From Liriodendron chinense (taxonomy: Eukaryota > Streptophyta > Magnoliopsida > Magnoliales > Magnoliaceae), in the NCBI GenBank assembly GCA_003013855.2, contig ML058477.1, positions 186,001 to 250,000 on the forward strand: DNA of 64,000 bases, given 5' to 3'. The notes beneath the pieces were generated by a model. That model was not told the origin of the DNA and did not search any database. It saw only the letters and a program-made list of their open reading frames with translations. Below, in pieces: positions 41,838-52,678 of the stretch (its first letter is position 1; every line of letters begins with the position of its first letter). A program made the translations under genes and the position numbers.

Positions 41838-41960
41838 CATTTAAAATTGGGTTGAGTCAAGCTAAGTCATGCTCGAGCTGAGCTTCGAATCAATCTAATT
41901 CAAGCTTGGGTCAGCTCAAACTCGAGTCAAAATTATATCAAGCTCAAAAGATTAGCTCAG
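41535..41960. mobile_element. decayed hAT-type MITE, AGCTCGA-rich
   Basis: GTAGAGTTGTAGACGTGTCGA recalls the TAGAGCTGTACACGA end of the element at 32,675. AGCTCGA/TCGAGCT phrases lie in opposite orientation around (AT)32 at 41,770-41,834. No TSD found. Confidence 0.5.
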
Positions 41961-42104
41961 AGCGACATGCATTGGTGGCACATGTTGTACACATGAGGAG
42001 ACACTTAAAGATGAAGGTGGCACATGTGTCACGTCTGGACATTTGATATATTATCAAGTAGGACATTCCAAGATGAGCAAGGGCACATGTTGCACAAAAG
42101 TTTT

Positions 42105-42280
42105 GATCGTCTGCTCGGCTTCAATAGGATTTCCCTGTTTGCCGACCACCTGATTGGTTCAGTTTAGCACTGACATTGTCAGCACTGCTGCATTTAATGC
42201 AGTCAATGCTGATGTGTTCTAAGCTGGACCAATCAGGCATAGGCAAATAAGAAAATCCTGTTGAAGCCGAACAGACTATC
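42105..42280. mobile_element. short MITE with about 60-bp TIRs
   Basis: GTCTGCTCGGCTTCAATAGGATTT ... CCTGATTGGTTCAG on the left is inverted against CTGGACCAATCAGG ... AAATCCTGTTGAAGCCGAACAGAC on the right. The whole 176-bp element can fold into one hairpin, with a short GCTGCATTTAATGCAGT palindrome at its centre. Confidence 0.8.
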
Positions 42281-42607
42281 CGAATTTGTTGCACAATTAC
42301 CACATGTATGGTACTTTAAAATGCACAGTGGCATATGCTGAATATATGGCACGTTAGCACATTTATGGTTTAACATGGATGGCGGCACATGGTGAATAAC
42401 TGAATATATGGAGCATTGACACATGAGGAAAGACGCACTATAGCCTTACGGTGGTATGGACCTAACGGTGGAGCCCACATGATGTATTCGCACCATCCAA
42501 CCTATTGATTGGATGAGTTATCTTAAGAAGGCCCAATATTCATACCAATCAAAAACAGAAGTGGAGCGCAACAAGGGAAACAATACAGGAGAAAGTTCTC
42601 ACCCTTG

Positions 42608-43200
42608 AGTTTAAGCGAGGCACACATAAATCGTGAAACAGCTTGGTTTTTTACACCACTCTTCGTCTGTCCTGGACCAAGGGTCTGAAAGGACTGGATT
42701 CTATATATACAAAACAGAGGGCAGGCCCCTGCTCAAATTAAGGGGATCGAGCTGATATTTGAGGCTGGGAATTCTTTTAGGTGAAGCATCTGATGGATGG
42801 GTTGGATTTTGTGATGTACACATCACTAGGCTCCATTAGTGGCCACTACCACTAAGCGCGTCTTGGGAGGTTACGCATTAAAAACCAGTTACAGGGAGTT
42901 TGCATCTCTCTATTTCTTTTCTTTTTTAATGCCTGTTTGGTTGCACCCAATATTATAAAATTTCATTAGATTTTGCAAAATCATGAAATATCATGATATT
43001 TGGTAGAACGAATGCCAACTGAGTTATGAGATTTATGTAATTTCTCTGTACATTTCTGTTATACAGTAGCCGAGTTACCTCTGCAAGTCTTGAAAGGGAG
43101 ACCTCAACTGGGTAATTCTTCTTCTTATTATTAAGTAACTATGATTTTATTTCGGATAATCGGCAAATCTTTCTAATCCATCTATAATGTTTTGATTGGA
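42608..43200. repeat. unclassified repeat, copy B (uninterrupted)
   Basis: Carries in 600 bp the same ordered blocks that are spread over 30,726-32,615: AAATCGTGAAACAG, CTCTTCGTCTG, TTCTATATATACAA, TTTAGGTGAAGC, CATGAAATATCATGATATTTGG, TTTCTCTGTACATTT, CTTGAAAGGGAGACCTCAACT. Confidence 0.65.
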
Positions 43201-43204
43201 AACA

Positions 43205-43440
43205 AGTAAGTGTAGAACACCATGATGACAAAAAACCAGACACATCCGACCATCAGGTGGGCCACACAATAGAGATCAATAAAAAGTCACCTAAAAATTA
43301 TCCAAATCGTAAGTGGTTCTCACCCCACCTGATGAATGGATTGACATGATTATTAGGGTTTACGATCATCATGCTGGGGTGAAGGTTTTGGATAGGTTGG
43401 ATGCTGAACACATACCATGTGGACCCCACCGCTTGACTTG
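43205..43440. repeat. repeat family shared with 35.7 kb
   Basis: Second copy of the block described at 35,690: CATGATGACAAAAAACCAGACAC ... TCACCTAAAAATTATCC ... GATTGACATGATT ... CACATACCATGTGGACCCCACC. Confidence 0.55.
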
Positions 43441-44109
43441 GGGGTTGGATGATTGTACAAGATCTCTATGCTGGGCCACCTAATGATTGGAATTGCCCTT
43501 TTCAATACTATAGGTGAACATCGTGTTTGGGCACACATTTTGGATGGTTTAGATATCCACATACCATGTGGATTCCACAACAACCTGGTGCCACCAAGGT
43601 ACCTTATGAGAAGGGGTGTTAATGGGATGGGCTTGGACATGAAAAATCAGAATTTTAAATAGGCCCACCCTGAAACAGTTCAAAATCGGAGCTAAGACCT
43701 ACCCAGGCCCGACCCATTGACAGCGTGAGCCTTTCCCCTTTACAGGAAAACTTTTATTTTTATTAAGGAGACAATGTCATACCGACAATTATGTTTTGAT
43801 TGAATTAAAAATAAATAAATAAATAAAAAGCCTATTTTTAAACTCTTTCCTGAGACCCGCTTAAGATTTCTACCGTTAGCAAAAAAAAAAAAAAAAATCT
43901 TATCTTATGCCGTTATGTATAGTATACTCTATTTTTAAAATGATATTTTTAACCTTTAAACAAAAAAGAAAAAAAAAACCTCTCTCACATCTATACAAAC
44001 ACACGAAGCTCCTAACCCTAACTCAAACCCTCTATCTTTCTCTCTTGGCTTTATGAACCTCTCCTCTCTCGTTAAAACAACTCCCCCCCATATCACTGGA
44101 CGAAGATTT
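43441..44109. other. intergenic, no gene
   Basis: MITE scraps and A-rich runs. 43,985-44,095 is CT-rich and looks like a 5' leader, but no downstream ORF is linked to it. Confidence 0.4.
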
Positions 44110-44754
44110 CTTGAGAAAGGAAGTTTCCTATGTTGGGAAGCTAGTTAGGGCCCATTGTGATGTTTGTGAGTAATCCACCCTGTCCATTCATTTAGCAAGC
44201 TCATTTTAGGACACTACAACAAAAAAATGAGCCAGATTCAAGACTTAAGTGGGCCACATGAGAGGGAAAACTGGGGAAAAAATGCCTACCTTTGAAACCT
44301 TCCTAGGCCACACCTTGATGTTTGTATGCCTTCCAAACCGTTTATAAGGTCATTACCTATGTGATGAACTGAAAACACGAAAAATAAAACCTTATCATGA
44401 TACAACTTTTGTGGTCATGCATATATTCCAACCGTGTTCGTTTAGTCCCCACTATTTCCTCTCATGTGGCCTAGGCCAGTCTTAGATCCGGCTCATTTTC
44501 TGTTGCATGTCCTAAAATGAACTCACAAAATGGATGAACAGGGCGGATTTCTCACAAACATCATAGTAGACCCACCTAGGGCCCGTTTGGATTGTAAATT
44601 ACTTAAGATAGGCTACTTATTTGGTTTCTACTTAATTAGCAGATAAGCATGTTTGGCAAACAACATAGTTATCATCCAAAAAGTAGAAAATTAAGCATGT
44701 TTGGTTTCCAACATCATAAGTAATCATCCTTTAAGTCTATTTGGTCCCATTAAC

Positions 44755-44958
44755 ATCCACTGTCCATCATGTGGGGCCAACCTTTGATGTGGATCGTCCA
44801 TTATGTGGCCCCACTAATGTGGACCATCCATCATGTAGGACCCACCTTGGATGTGGGCTATTTACCATTAGGGTCCAATCTTTAATGTGCACCATTAATC
44901 ATTAGGTAGGGCCCACCTTTGATGTTGGTCATCCATCATGTGTGGCCCATTATCAATG
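44755..44958. repeat. CATCATGTGGGGCCCACC minisatellite, left part
   Basis: About six units of 30-36 bp (CCATCATGTGGGGCC...CCTTTGATGTGGAC). The same array continues at 59,894 after the copia insertion. Confidence 0.8.
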
Positions 44959-45424
44959 TGAAAGTAATTGCGGAAGTGTGGGCCTCCAGGATCTGACAGT
45001 CTACACGATGAGAACCTTCGCAAAGCCGAGGATGTGCGGTGTGGTCCAGCGATCCGCCTATTTGCTACAAGAATAAGTGGGTCTGATCACCCCTCTGATC
45101 CTACGGTGAGGATAGTCCCCGGATCATGATCTATGACTTAGATAGAAAAGGATGAGCTAAATGGACTCTCTTTTTACTTTCTTCATTTTCTCTCCGTAGA
45201 TGTGTTGCATTTGATTACGGAAAGAATCCTCCTCTATTCAGGGATTAGAGATAAGGGATGAGATGAGATAAGGTTGGTTTATCCTTATCCCATCTCATCT
45301 TCTCTCGAGGTTTTAAATCTCTAATTGAATTTCAAACTCTCGGAAGGAGGATGCAGGAACATCCTTATGGGCCCCACCACAAGTGGTTGTTCACAAGTGG
45401 GCTCCATGGGTCCATCAACCAACA
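44959..45424 (-). repeat. 3' LTR of copia element
   Basis: TGAAAGTAATTGCGGAAGTG ... CATCAACCAACA. It carries about 13 bp more than the other LTR, mainly around the GATGAGATGAGATAAGG segment (45,257-45,275). Confidence 0.92.
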
Positions 45425-46478
45425 TCTCCCACTCAATCACATTGTGGATAGGCACATCATGTATTGTCCATCTAACTCATCACATAACAATTAAAACCAA
45501 AAGAATCACGATAAAAAAAATCAGAGGCGTGGGACCAACTGGAACATCGTTATCTTCTCACAGGTGTTTAAGTACTAAGTGGCCACCTAACTAGCACTCA
45601 ATAACCCAAGCTTTGCAATGCCTGTCCTAGTCTGCAGACCATACCGGATGGAGTTAACTACCGATCTGGAGTACTCGGCCAACATACGCACTTATCCAAC
45701 TTATCGAGTTTTTACTGAAAAACTTGGTTTTCCACAAACATCAATTTGAATTCCTTTTAAAGTAATATTAAGATATATACTTTTGAAAGAGAATATCGTT
45801 TGCAAAAGTCTAAGAAAACCCGATATTACCGGCGGATAAGTCTTCAAGTGCGTATTTATAGTTCTAGAAACTTGTTATAGCTGTCACGGGATCTTCCCCA
45901 CGTAGATGTGTAATTTGGAATCGATCAACCCGCTTTCCTAGCATAACCAAGTCTGACCAATCAAGGGCCTTTCGTCATCGTATAGTAAAGTGGCGACACT
46001 CAATCTTATCCTCCTATACACAGGAGGAGGGTAGCTGAGGACACAAGGAGTCACCTACGGGACTGGTTACTCGCACGTTGCAATGATTAGATCGAATCAA
46101 AGCAATCTATAGGTAAAAGGTCCTAACACGTGGCTACAATCCATGCCATAAAGTAGACAATACTAGGTATATATCGGGTCTACAATACGCAAGTCGTCTC
46201 ACATGAGGTATGGCTCATCTCATAACCTCACGACCTGGCTCTGATTTAGGCCATAACATAATTCGCATGAAGAGTAATGGTGCGATTATGTTATTTGACT
46301 TTATCAGTCTCATTTTCAATTTTTTTAGGACTGAAGGTGGATACAACTCATTCGCATCCTTATCCTTTATTATTTTCAATAAAGGGTGGCTCATACCTCA
46401 TTGTATGAACATACCCTAAGTGTACCTTTCTTGTACATTTAGGGTTGGTCAACCCGTGCGAGTGGGTGACCGGCCTGC
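45425..46478 (-). other. copia 3' region, no ORF
   Basis: Internal copia sequence between the nested gypsy and the 3' LTR. It has no coding frame of a known family. The bases beside the LTR read as a polypurine tract on the minus strand. Confidence 0.7.
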
Positions 46479-46738
46479 TGTTGAGCTCTTAATTGTGCAT
46501 ATTCTAACCCCAATTCATCACTCATTATGCACGGTATACATGTTTAGAGGACTAATCTAATGCATGAATTGTGATTGTAGGAACAAGAGGGAGATTTCAC
46601 AAATTGAAGCCTAAATAAAGCTCTTTATGAGTATTGAAGACCATTGGATCAAGCATAAAAAGAGAAGAAAGCAAGGAAAGAAAAGAAAAGAAAGTAAAAG
46701 AAGAAAGAAAGAAAGAAAACATCAAGGGAAGTAGCCTA

Positions 46739-46916
46739 GACCGGTCAAGACCGGTCAGCCACCCATCTGCTTCGGCCACTGCAGCTGCTGGACACATTCC
46801 AGACCAGTCCGACCGGTCAAGATCGGTCGGCCATGGCTGCTGGAATGATTGCCAATGAAGCCCGACCGGTCAAGACCGGTCGGCCAGCCAGTCCGATCGG
46901 TCCAGACCGGTCGGCC
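46739..46916. repeat. GACCGGTC palindrome array in LTR U3 (copy 1)
   Basis: Six perfect GACCGGTC octamers and three one-mismatch forms in 178 bp, usually paired as GACCGGTCAAGACCGGTCGGCC. The array ends about 105 bp upstream of the TATA box. Confidence 0.9.
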
Positions 46917-47020
46917 ATGCGAAAACAGAATCTTTCTATTTTGGGTTCCGGATTTCTCGGCGCAATTACGTAACTTTACGCGAAATCTGGAACTTTCTTG
47001 CGTAAAGGACACCTCCAAGC

Positions 47021-47028
47021 TATAAAAG
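47021..47028 (+). promoter_or_regulatory. LTR TATA box
   Basis: TATAAAAG in the context CCAAGCTATAAAAGGACG, correctly placed inside the LTR for transcription into the element. The same box is at 53,220-53,227 in the other LTR. Confidence 0.75.
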
Positions 47029-48057
47029 GACGTCTTCCTTTCATACCAAGGGGATGCTAGGACGTGGGGATTGCTTGGGAGACGGATTCTACTTCGAATT
47101 TCTAGTTTTCTTCCTGTCTTAGTTATTTTTTATTTTTGAGAGGCTTCTAGTTCAAGGATGTTAGAGATGAACTAAAACCTCTTAGCTAGGGCTAAGAGGT
47201 GAAGCTTTTGATTCGTTTTTGATGGATTGATGCAACCTAGGTTTCCTTTCATGTTTTAATTGATGAATTTTAGTTCAATATGAGTTTGAATCAAGTACTA
47301 TTTTGGTTTTTACTTTGATCTCTTGATGACTCCGGGCTCATGTGATTCTTAGTGATCCTAACTTAGTATCTTAGCTTTTGAGCATTAGTTATGCTTGTGT
47401 AGTTCATTGATCTACCATCGACTCTGGGCATGGTAGACGCTTTGATTGCCTTGTATGCAATGGCCTGATTTTCATGTGGGAACTCATTCAACTGAAATTC
47501 TTATCTTTTGTGTATAATCTGGAATAGGTGTTTATTGATTGATTTTGATTTAATTAGAGTTCTAATCATGAGTTGTAATCAGGTCCAGTGACAGGATTTG
47601 GTGAAAGCTATGGTTATGAATCTCAACTAGATTGGAAAGAGGCTTGGCCTACACAATTGAGTGTGCCCAAGGCCTGAGCATGGTTGTGGGAATCAAATAA
47701 ATGAATAAGCACTTATTTTGGATAATTGTTGATTTAACCGCTCTATATTCCAATCGGATAGAGATATGAATTCGATTCCGATTGAGTTATGAGAGACCTA
47801 GTTGCGTTGATGCATTGAAACTTATCAAAGTGGATCCTTGGCGCTCTAGTGCCTTTTTAGATTGAAATTACCTTAACCATTCACTTTTTAAACCCAAATT
47901 GCTATTTTCCAGCTTTAGTTCTTAATAGGATCTTAATTACTAGTTGTTTTAGACAAATTCTGAGGATACCCACACATAAATCTCTGTGGGAACGATACTC
48001 GGTCTTTTCGAATTATTACTACTTCGCAACCCTACACTTGGGGAGCGAACAAGTTTT

Positions 48058-48075
48058 TGGCGCCGTTGCCGGGGA
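48058..48075 (+). other. primer-binding site (tRNA-Asp type)
   Basis: TGGCGCCGTTGCCGGGGA, six bases after the LTR end. This is the usual Athila-type PBS. Confidence 0.9.
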
Positions 48076-48677
48076 TTTCTATGCGGTATTTTTAGAATTT
48101 TCTGAAATAACTTTTAAGTTAAGATTGTGTTAAGATAGGTTTAGGATTTATTTTGCTTTGTAGAGTAGATTTTCTTCTAAATACTAACTTGCTTTGTTTT
48201 GATTTTTGCAGGATTCTAACATAGGTCTACTCAAGGGATTTTTAGGAAGTTGAAGAAGAAAAAGGCATCTTAAGTCACAAATCAGGTTTTATTGTTCTAA
48301 CCCTACTCTTCTTCTTCTCCTACTCATTCCTATCATATTCATCTCTTGTAGAGTGGGTGGAGACTCCCTTTGGATCTCTAAAAGGTAGGCCTTGTGCCAC
48401 CCGGATTCCTATTGGTCGGCTCTGCCATCTTGGATCACCCTGTGCTCAGAGATTTCTCTTCTTAACCTTATTCCTCTTTCTTCTTTTTCTGCACTTTTCT
48501 CAAAAGACTCAAAGAGTGGGTGGGGAGTTCTCTGAACCCCTATTGACCAGGAGAAATCGGTCTCTATCCTTGCTTCTGGCTTAGCCATTGCAAAACACCT
48601 TGTGCTTAAGTCTTAGAGAGGAGTAAAGGAAGGAAGGAAGAATTCTTTTTCCTTCTGTTCATTCTTTTCAGATTTGC

Positions 48678-51453
48678 ATGCCACATTGGGCTCGGGATTC
48701 TAATAACCGACTCAATCGTAACGGAGTAATTGTTGAAGGGATTGATAGAGAGCCTCGAGCTAGAAAACATCAAAATTTTCCTGAAATTACTAGAGAGATG
48801 GCTGAAAATCAACCAAATCAAGGGGCTAATCAACATCAAAATCCAGCCCCCAAACCTTACTGAATTGGATGAGAATGAAGTGGGGGATGTACCTCAACCT
48901 AGAACTTTACGTGACTATTTACAACCAGCTAGGACGATTACTCCCTCTTGCATAATTTTCCCTCACAATGTGGGAAATATTGATTTTAAACCGAGGTTGA
49001 TCCAACTTCTTCCTAGATTCCATGGACTCGATTCTGAAAGCGCTTATTTACATATTAAGGAATTTGAAGAGGTTATAGCCACAATAAACTATGACAATGT
49101 GACCAAGGATACTATAAAACTTAAATTGTTCCCTTTTTCCTTGAAAGAGAAGGCCAAATCATGGCTACATTCCTTAAGGCCGAGGTCTATTGGGATATGG
49201 GCTGAGATGACTAGGGAGTTTCTTAAAAAATTCTTCCCTACTCATCGAACCAATGCATTAAGAAGGGCCATAATGAACTTCGCCCAAAAAGAAGAAGAAA
49301 CTTTTTTCCAATGTTGGGAAAGGTATAATGAACTATTAAACGCATGCCCACATCATGACTATGAACGGTGGAGGTTGATTAGTTTCTTCTATGATGGATT
49401 AAACTCAACCATGCGCCAATTTGTGGAGATGATGTGCAATGGGGAATTCATGAACAAGGAAACGGAGGAAGCTTGGGATTATTTCGACATGTTGGCTGAA
49501 AATACACAAGCATGGGATACATCTAAGCCAACAAGTTCAAAACAACCCCAAGCCAAGGAAAAGGGAGAAATTTATGTTTTAGATGGGCAAGATGATCTAG
49601 GTTCTAGAGTGGCTAAACTCACACGAAAGGTCGAGGAGATGGAACTAAAGAAAGTGGACACAACCCAACAAAGGGGGGCTGTTGAAACTATTTGTGGTAT
49701 TTGTGCTTCCAATGTGCATCAAACGCTGGATTGTCCAACCATCTATGCGTTTCGAGAACTTTTATTTGAACAATCAAATGCTTTGAATAGTTATCAACGA
49801 CCTTTTAGTACTCCAAATTCTAACACGAATAATTCTAGTTGGAGAAACAACCCTAACTTCAATTGGGTAAATGGAAACACGGCTAATCAAAATAATCCTC
49901 AAAGGGGGCCCCCAATGCAAATGGCTCCACCTCAAATGCCTATAGAGGATACTTTGAAAGCATTCATGGAAGGACAAGCTCAAATAAATCAATCCAACCA
50001 TACGATAATGCTTGAGCTTAAAAATTCGGTGGAGGAAATCAAGGCTCGCTTAAACGCAAGGGAAGGGATGCTTCCAGCCCAACCCATACCAAATCCAAAA
50101 CCACAATGCGAAATAAGTGTGCCTAGTTCTTCTAACCAACATATGGAACATGCTAAGGCCATCACCACTCTTAGAAGTGGTAAAATCATTGAAAAATCTG
50201 ATCCGGTGAAGGTTTCAACGCCTAATGATCCGGTATCTTCCAAAGAGGATGATGAAACTAGCACCGCCATGAATGCAAAAGAGCCATTGAAAGAATATAG
50301 GCCTGTTGCTCCATTCCCCCAACGCTTGATTCCAGCCAAACCTCAAGATAAATATCAGGAATTTTTGGAGGTTTTCAAGCAAGTCAAAATCTACATCCCA
50401 TTGTTGGATGTCATTAAACAAATACCATCATATGCAAAATTTTTAAAAGACCTTTGCACGGTTAAAAGAAAAATACATGTGCAAAAGAAGGCATTTTTGA
50501 CAGAGAATGTGAGTGCCATTATCAACCACGGGATGCCCAAGAAATACAAAGATCCTGGTTGTCCGACAATATCATGTGTGATTGGAGACTACCGGGTGAA
50601 ACACGCTCTACTTGATCTAGGGGCAAGTGTGAACTTGATTCCTTTTTCGGTCTATAAACAATTGGGTTTAGGTGAATTAAAACCCACCAAAACCACATTA
50701 CAACTTGCTGACCGATCGACTCGTATTCCAAGAGGGGTAATTGAGGATGTTCTTGTCCAAGTTGACAAAGTTTACTACCCGGTGGACTTTATTGTCTTGG
50801 ACACGAAACCCATGGTTAATGTTGGACCCCAAATTCCTGTCATACTTGGCCGCCCATTCCTTGCTACATCAAACGCTATCATAAATTGTAGGAGTGGGGT
50901 CATACAAATGTCTTTTGGCAATATGACAATTGAGTTAAATGCTTTCAATATTGACAACCAACAAGAGGATGAAGATGAGGAGGTCCACGAAATAAACATG
51001 ATCAATTCTATCGTGGAAGATGAATCCCTCTCACCTTTTTACTCCGGTCCCTTATACGAAGAAGTGACTCACTCCCTTGATGCGAACGATGATATGATAA
51101 GGGATATGGTCACACTTTTCGAGTCGGTATCGGCCTATGACGTTAGCCGAGAGAAGGATGTGGAAACAACACCTTGTTGTGCTGAGAAATCAATTCATAT
51201 TTCCACACCTTTGTGGATCATGCATACCGAACTCCACCAACCCTGGGATGATCCTTACTTGCAATATCAATGCCCAGGAAAATATGAATGGAGACATATT
51301 TTTTTTGATAAATATGATGGTGTCTCCCCTGATACATGTGGTGCGCACACTAAGGAACCCGCTGAAATTCCTTTTTGGAATTTTGAGTGGCTTATCTCGA
51401 TCACTCACACACATGTACATTGTAAAGTAGGATATTGGATGACGTTACTGTGA
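48678..51453 (+). CDS. Athila-like gag and aspartic protease
   Basis: The natural gag start appears to be in the frame at 48,678-48,863 (MPHWARDSNNRL, with an internal Met at MAENQPNQGANQ). A one-base shift near 48,860 moves into the main frame, which then runs to 51,453. The gag core is TLRDYLQPARTITPSCI, FHGLDSESAYLHIKEFEEV, KLFPFSLKEKAKSWLHSL, WERYNELLNACPHHDYERW. A zinc-finger-like CGICASNVHQTLDCP follows near 49,690. The retropepsin has LDLGASVNLIPFSVY (active site D-L-G-A) and PVILGRPFLATSNAIINC. After the protease there is an acidic tail and no RT. Confidence 0.9.
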
Positions 51454-52678
51454 AACCTTTTGATCCATCTAATGATTCTGCTTGACTTTATGCTTTTAGA
51501 TGAGTTGTTGGGATTAACCTCCTAGTTTGACGGAGGATAATTTGCTAGAATGCTTTCCCATTAGGATTTGCTTTGATAGTTGATTTAGTTGTGAAGTAAT
51601 CCATCTCCAAAAGCTAATCTTGCCATTAAATATATGCTTCAGGTGATATCTCTCTTTCTCACTCTCCGTTGTTTTATGTCATTGCTCTCATGTCATGCAT
51701 ATTGCATATCTTATTACATTGAGGACAATGTAAAGTTTTGGTTGGGGGTGAGAGATTCCTTATATGATGAATCTGCTAGCTTTTGTGACATGTCGAGCAA
51801 AGATGTATAAATTTTTTGATTTTTCTAAAATTCGAAACTCTTTTGGAAAACTTTGATTCTATGCATTCGAGATAGCATGGGTATAAGAAGATGAGATATG
51901 AAGTGAGGGATGTTGCAAGCTTTGAATTTCTCTTAATATAATGGTTTTATATGTGAATTCACCTATTTTTATGATCGATAGAAAATTTGAACACCTTTTG
52001 CACCTAGTTCACATTACACGATTTTCATGATTTGAAAGGATTATGTGATTTATGGATTAGCAAGACTTTGATTTGAGGTATTGAGAAACCAAGCCGGGGT
52101 ACTTTGTCCATCCTTCTCCATGGGAAAATAAGGAAAGATATGGATTTCTAAAAATCCTATCTAATGTAAAAGAAAAAGGAAAAGGAAGGATGAAATTGAG
52201 AATGATGGAAAAATGGTGGAAAATTCCGATTAGGGTTACCTACTATCAACCGGGGGATGGTCTACCCGTAACCAAAGCCAGAAATGGGACGTAGTGTGAA
52301 AGTCGTCGGAAGGACGGTAAGGCAAATTCCTGTCATAGGCTTGTTGTTGCTTTATGCACCTTGAGATCTATAGTTTAGTTGATCTATGAAGAAGATAATC
52401 CCAGAAACTCATGAGATGAACCTTCACTATGCACACTAGGTTAAATTTGTTCAAGTTCTTCTATTTATCAATCAATCAGCGGGAATCTCATATAAACACG
52501 TATTATGTTCTGAAAGTTTAAGGTTTCAACCTTTATCACCGAATTTCTCTGATTTTTACACTTATGTGTCTTGGGATGTATAGAAGAATAGTTTCTAGAG
52601 GAGAGTTGGGTTTTAGAGAATGAAACTTGTTTCACGCATGTTTTGCTCGGGACTAGCAAAATGCTGGTTGGGGGGGTG
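51454..52678 (+). other. Athila-like 3' region without pol
   Basis: Where RT and integrase should be there are only AT-rich, stop-filled frames. GAGGACAATGTAAAG and TTGGTTGGGGGTGAGAG near 51,720-51,750 are a phrase seen after the polyprotein in Athila-type elements. The true PPT is at about 52,663-52,678. Confidence 0.75.

Larger units (their letters stand above)
46479..48051 (+). repeat. 5' LTR of Athila-like element
   Basis: Boundaries come from alignment with 52,679-54,252 and the TSD. It contains an array of GACCGGTC palindromes (46,739-46,916) and a TATA box. Confidence 0.95.

Noticed and set aside
44205..44230. CACTACAACAAAAAAATG, which looks like a CACTA transposon end
   Set aside because: It falls inside a MITE interior at the place where other copies read GGGCATGAGCCCAAAAATGA, so it is a variant of that block.
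46618..46858. Lys/Glu-rich ORF in the Athila-like LTR (also at 52,834)
   Set aside because: It arises from an AAAGAAAG-rich stretch followed by the GACCGGTC array, upstream of the TATA box.
51137..51453. An env-like ORF downstream of the Athila-like protease
   Set aside because: The plus-strand frames here are the tail of the gag-protease ORF and its shadow. No transmembrane or env-like pattern follows before the 3' LTR.
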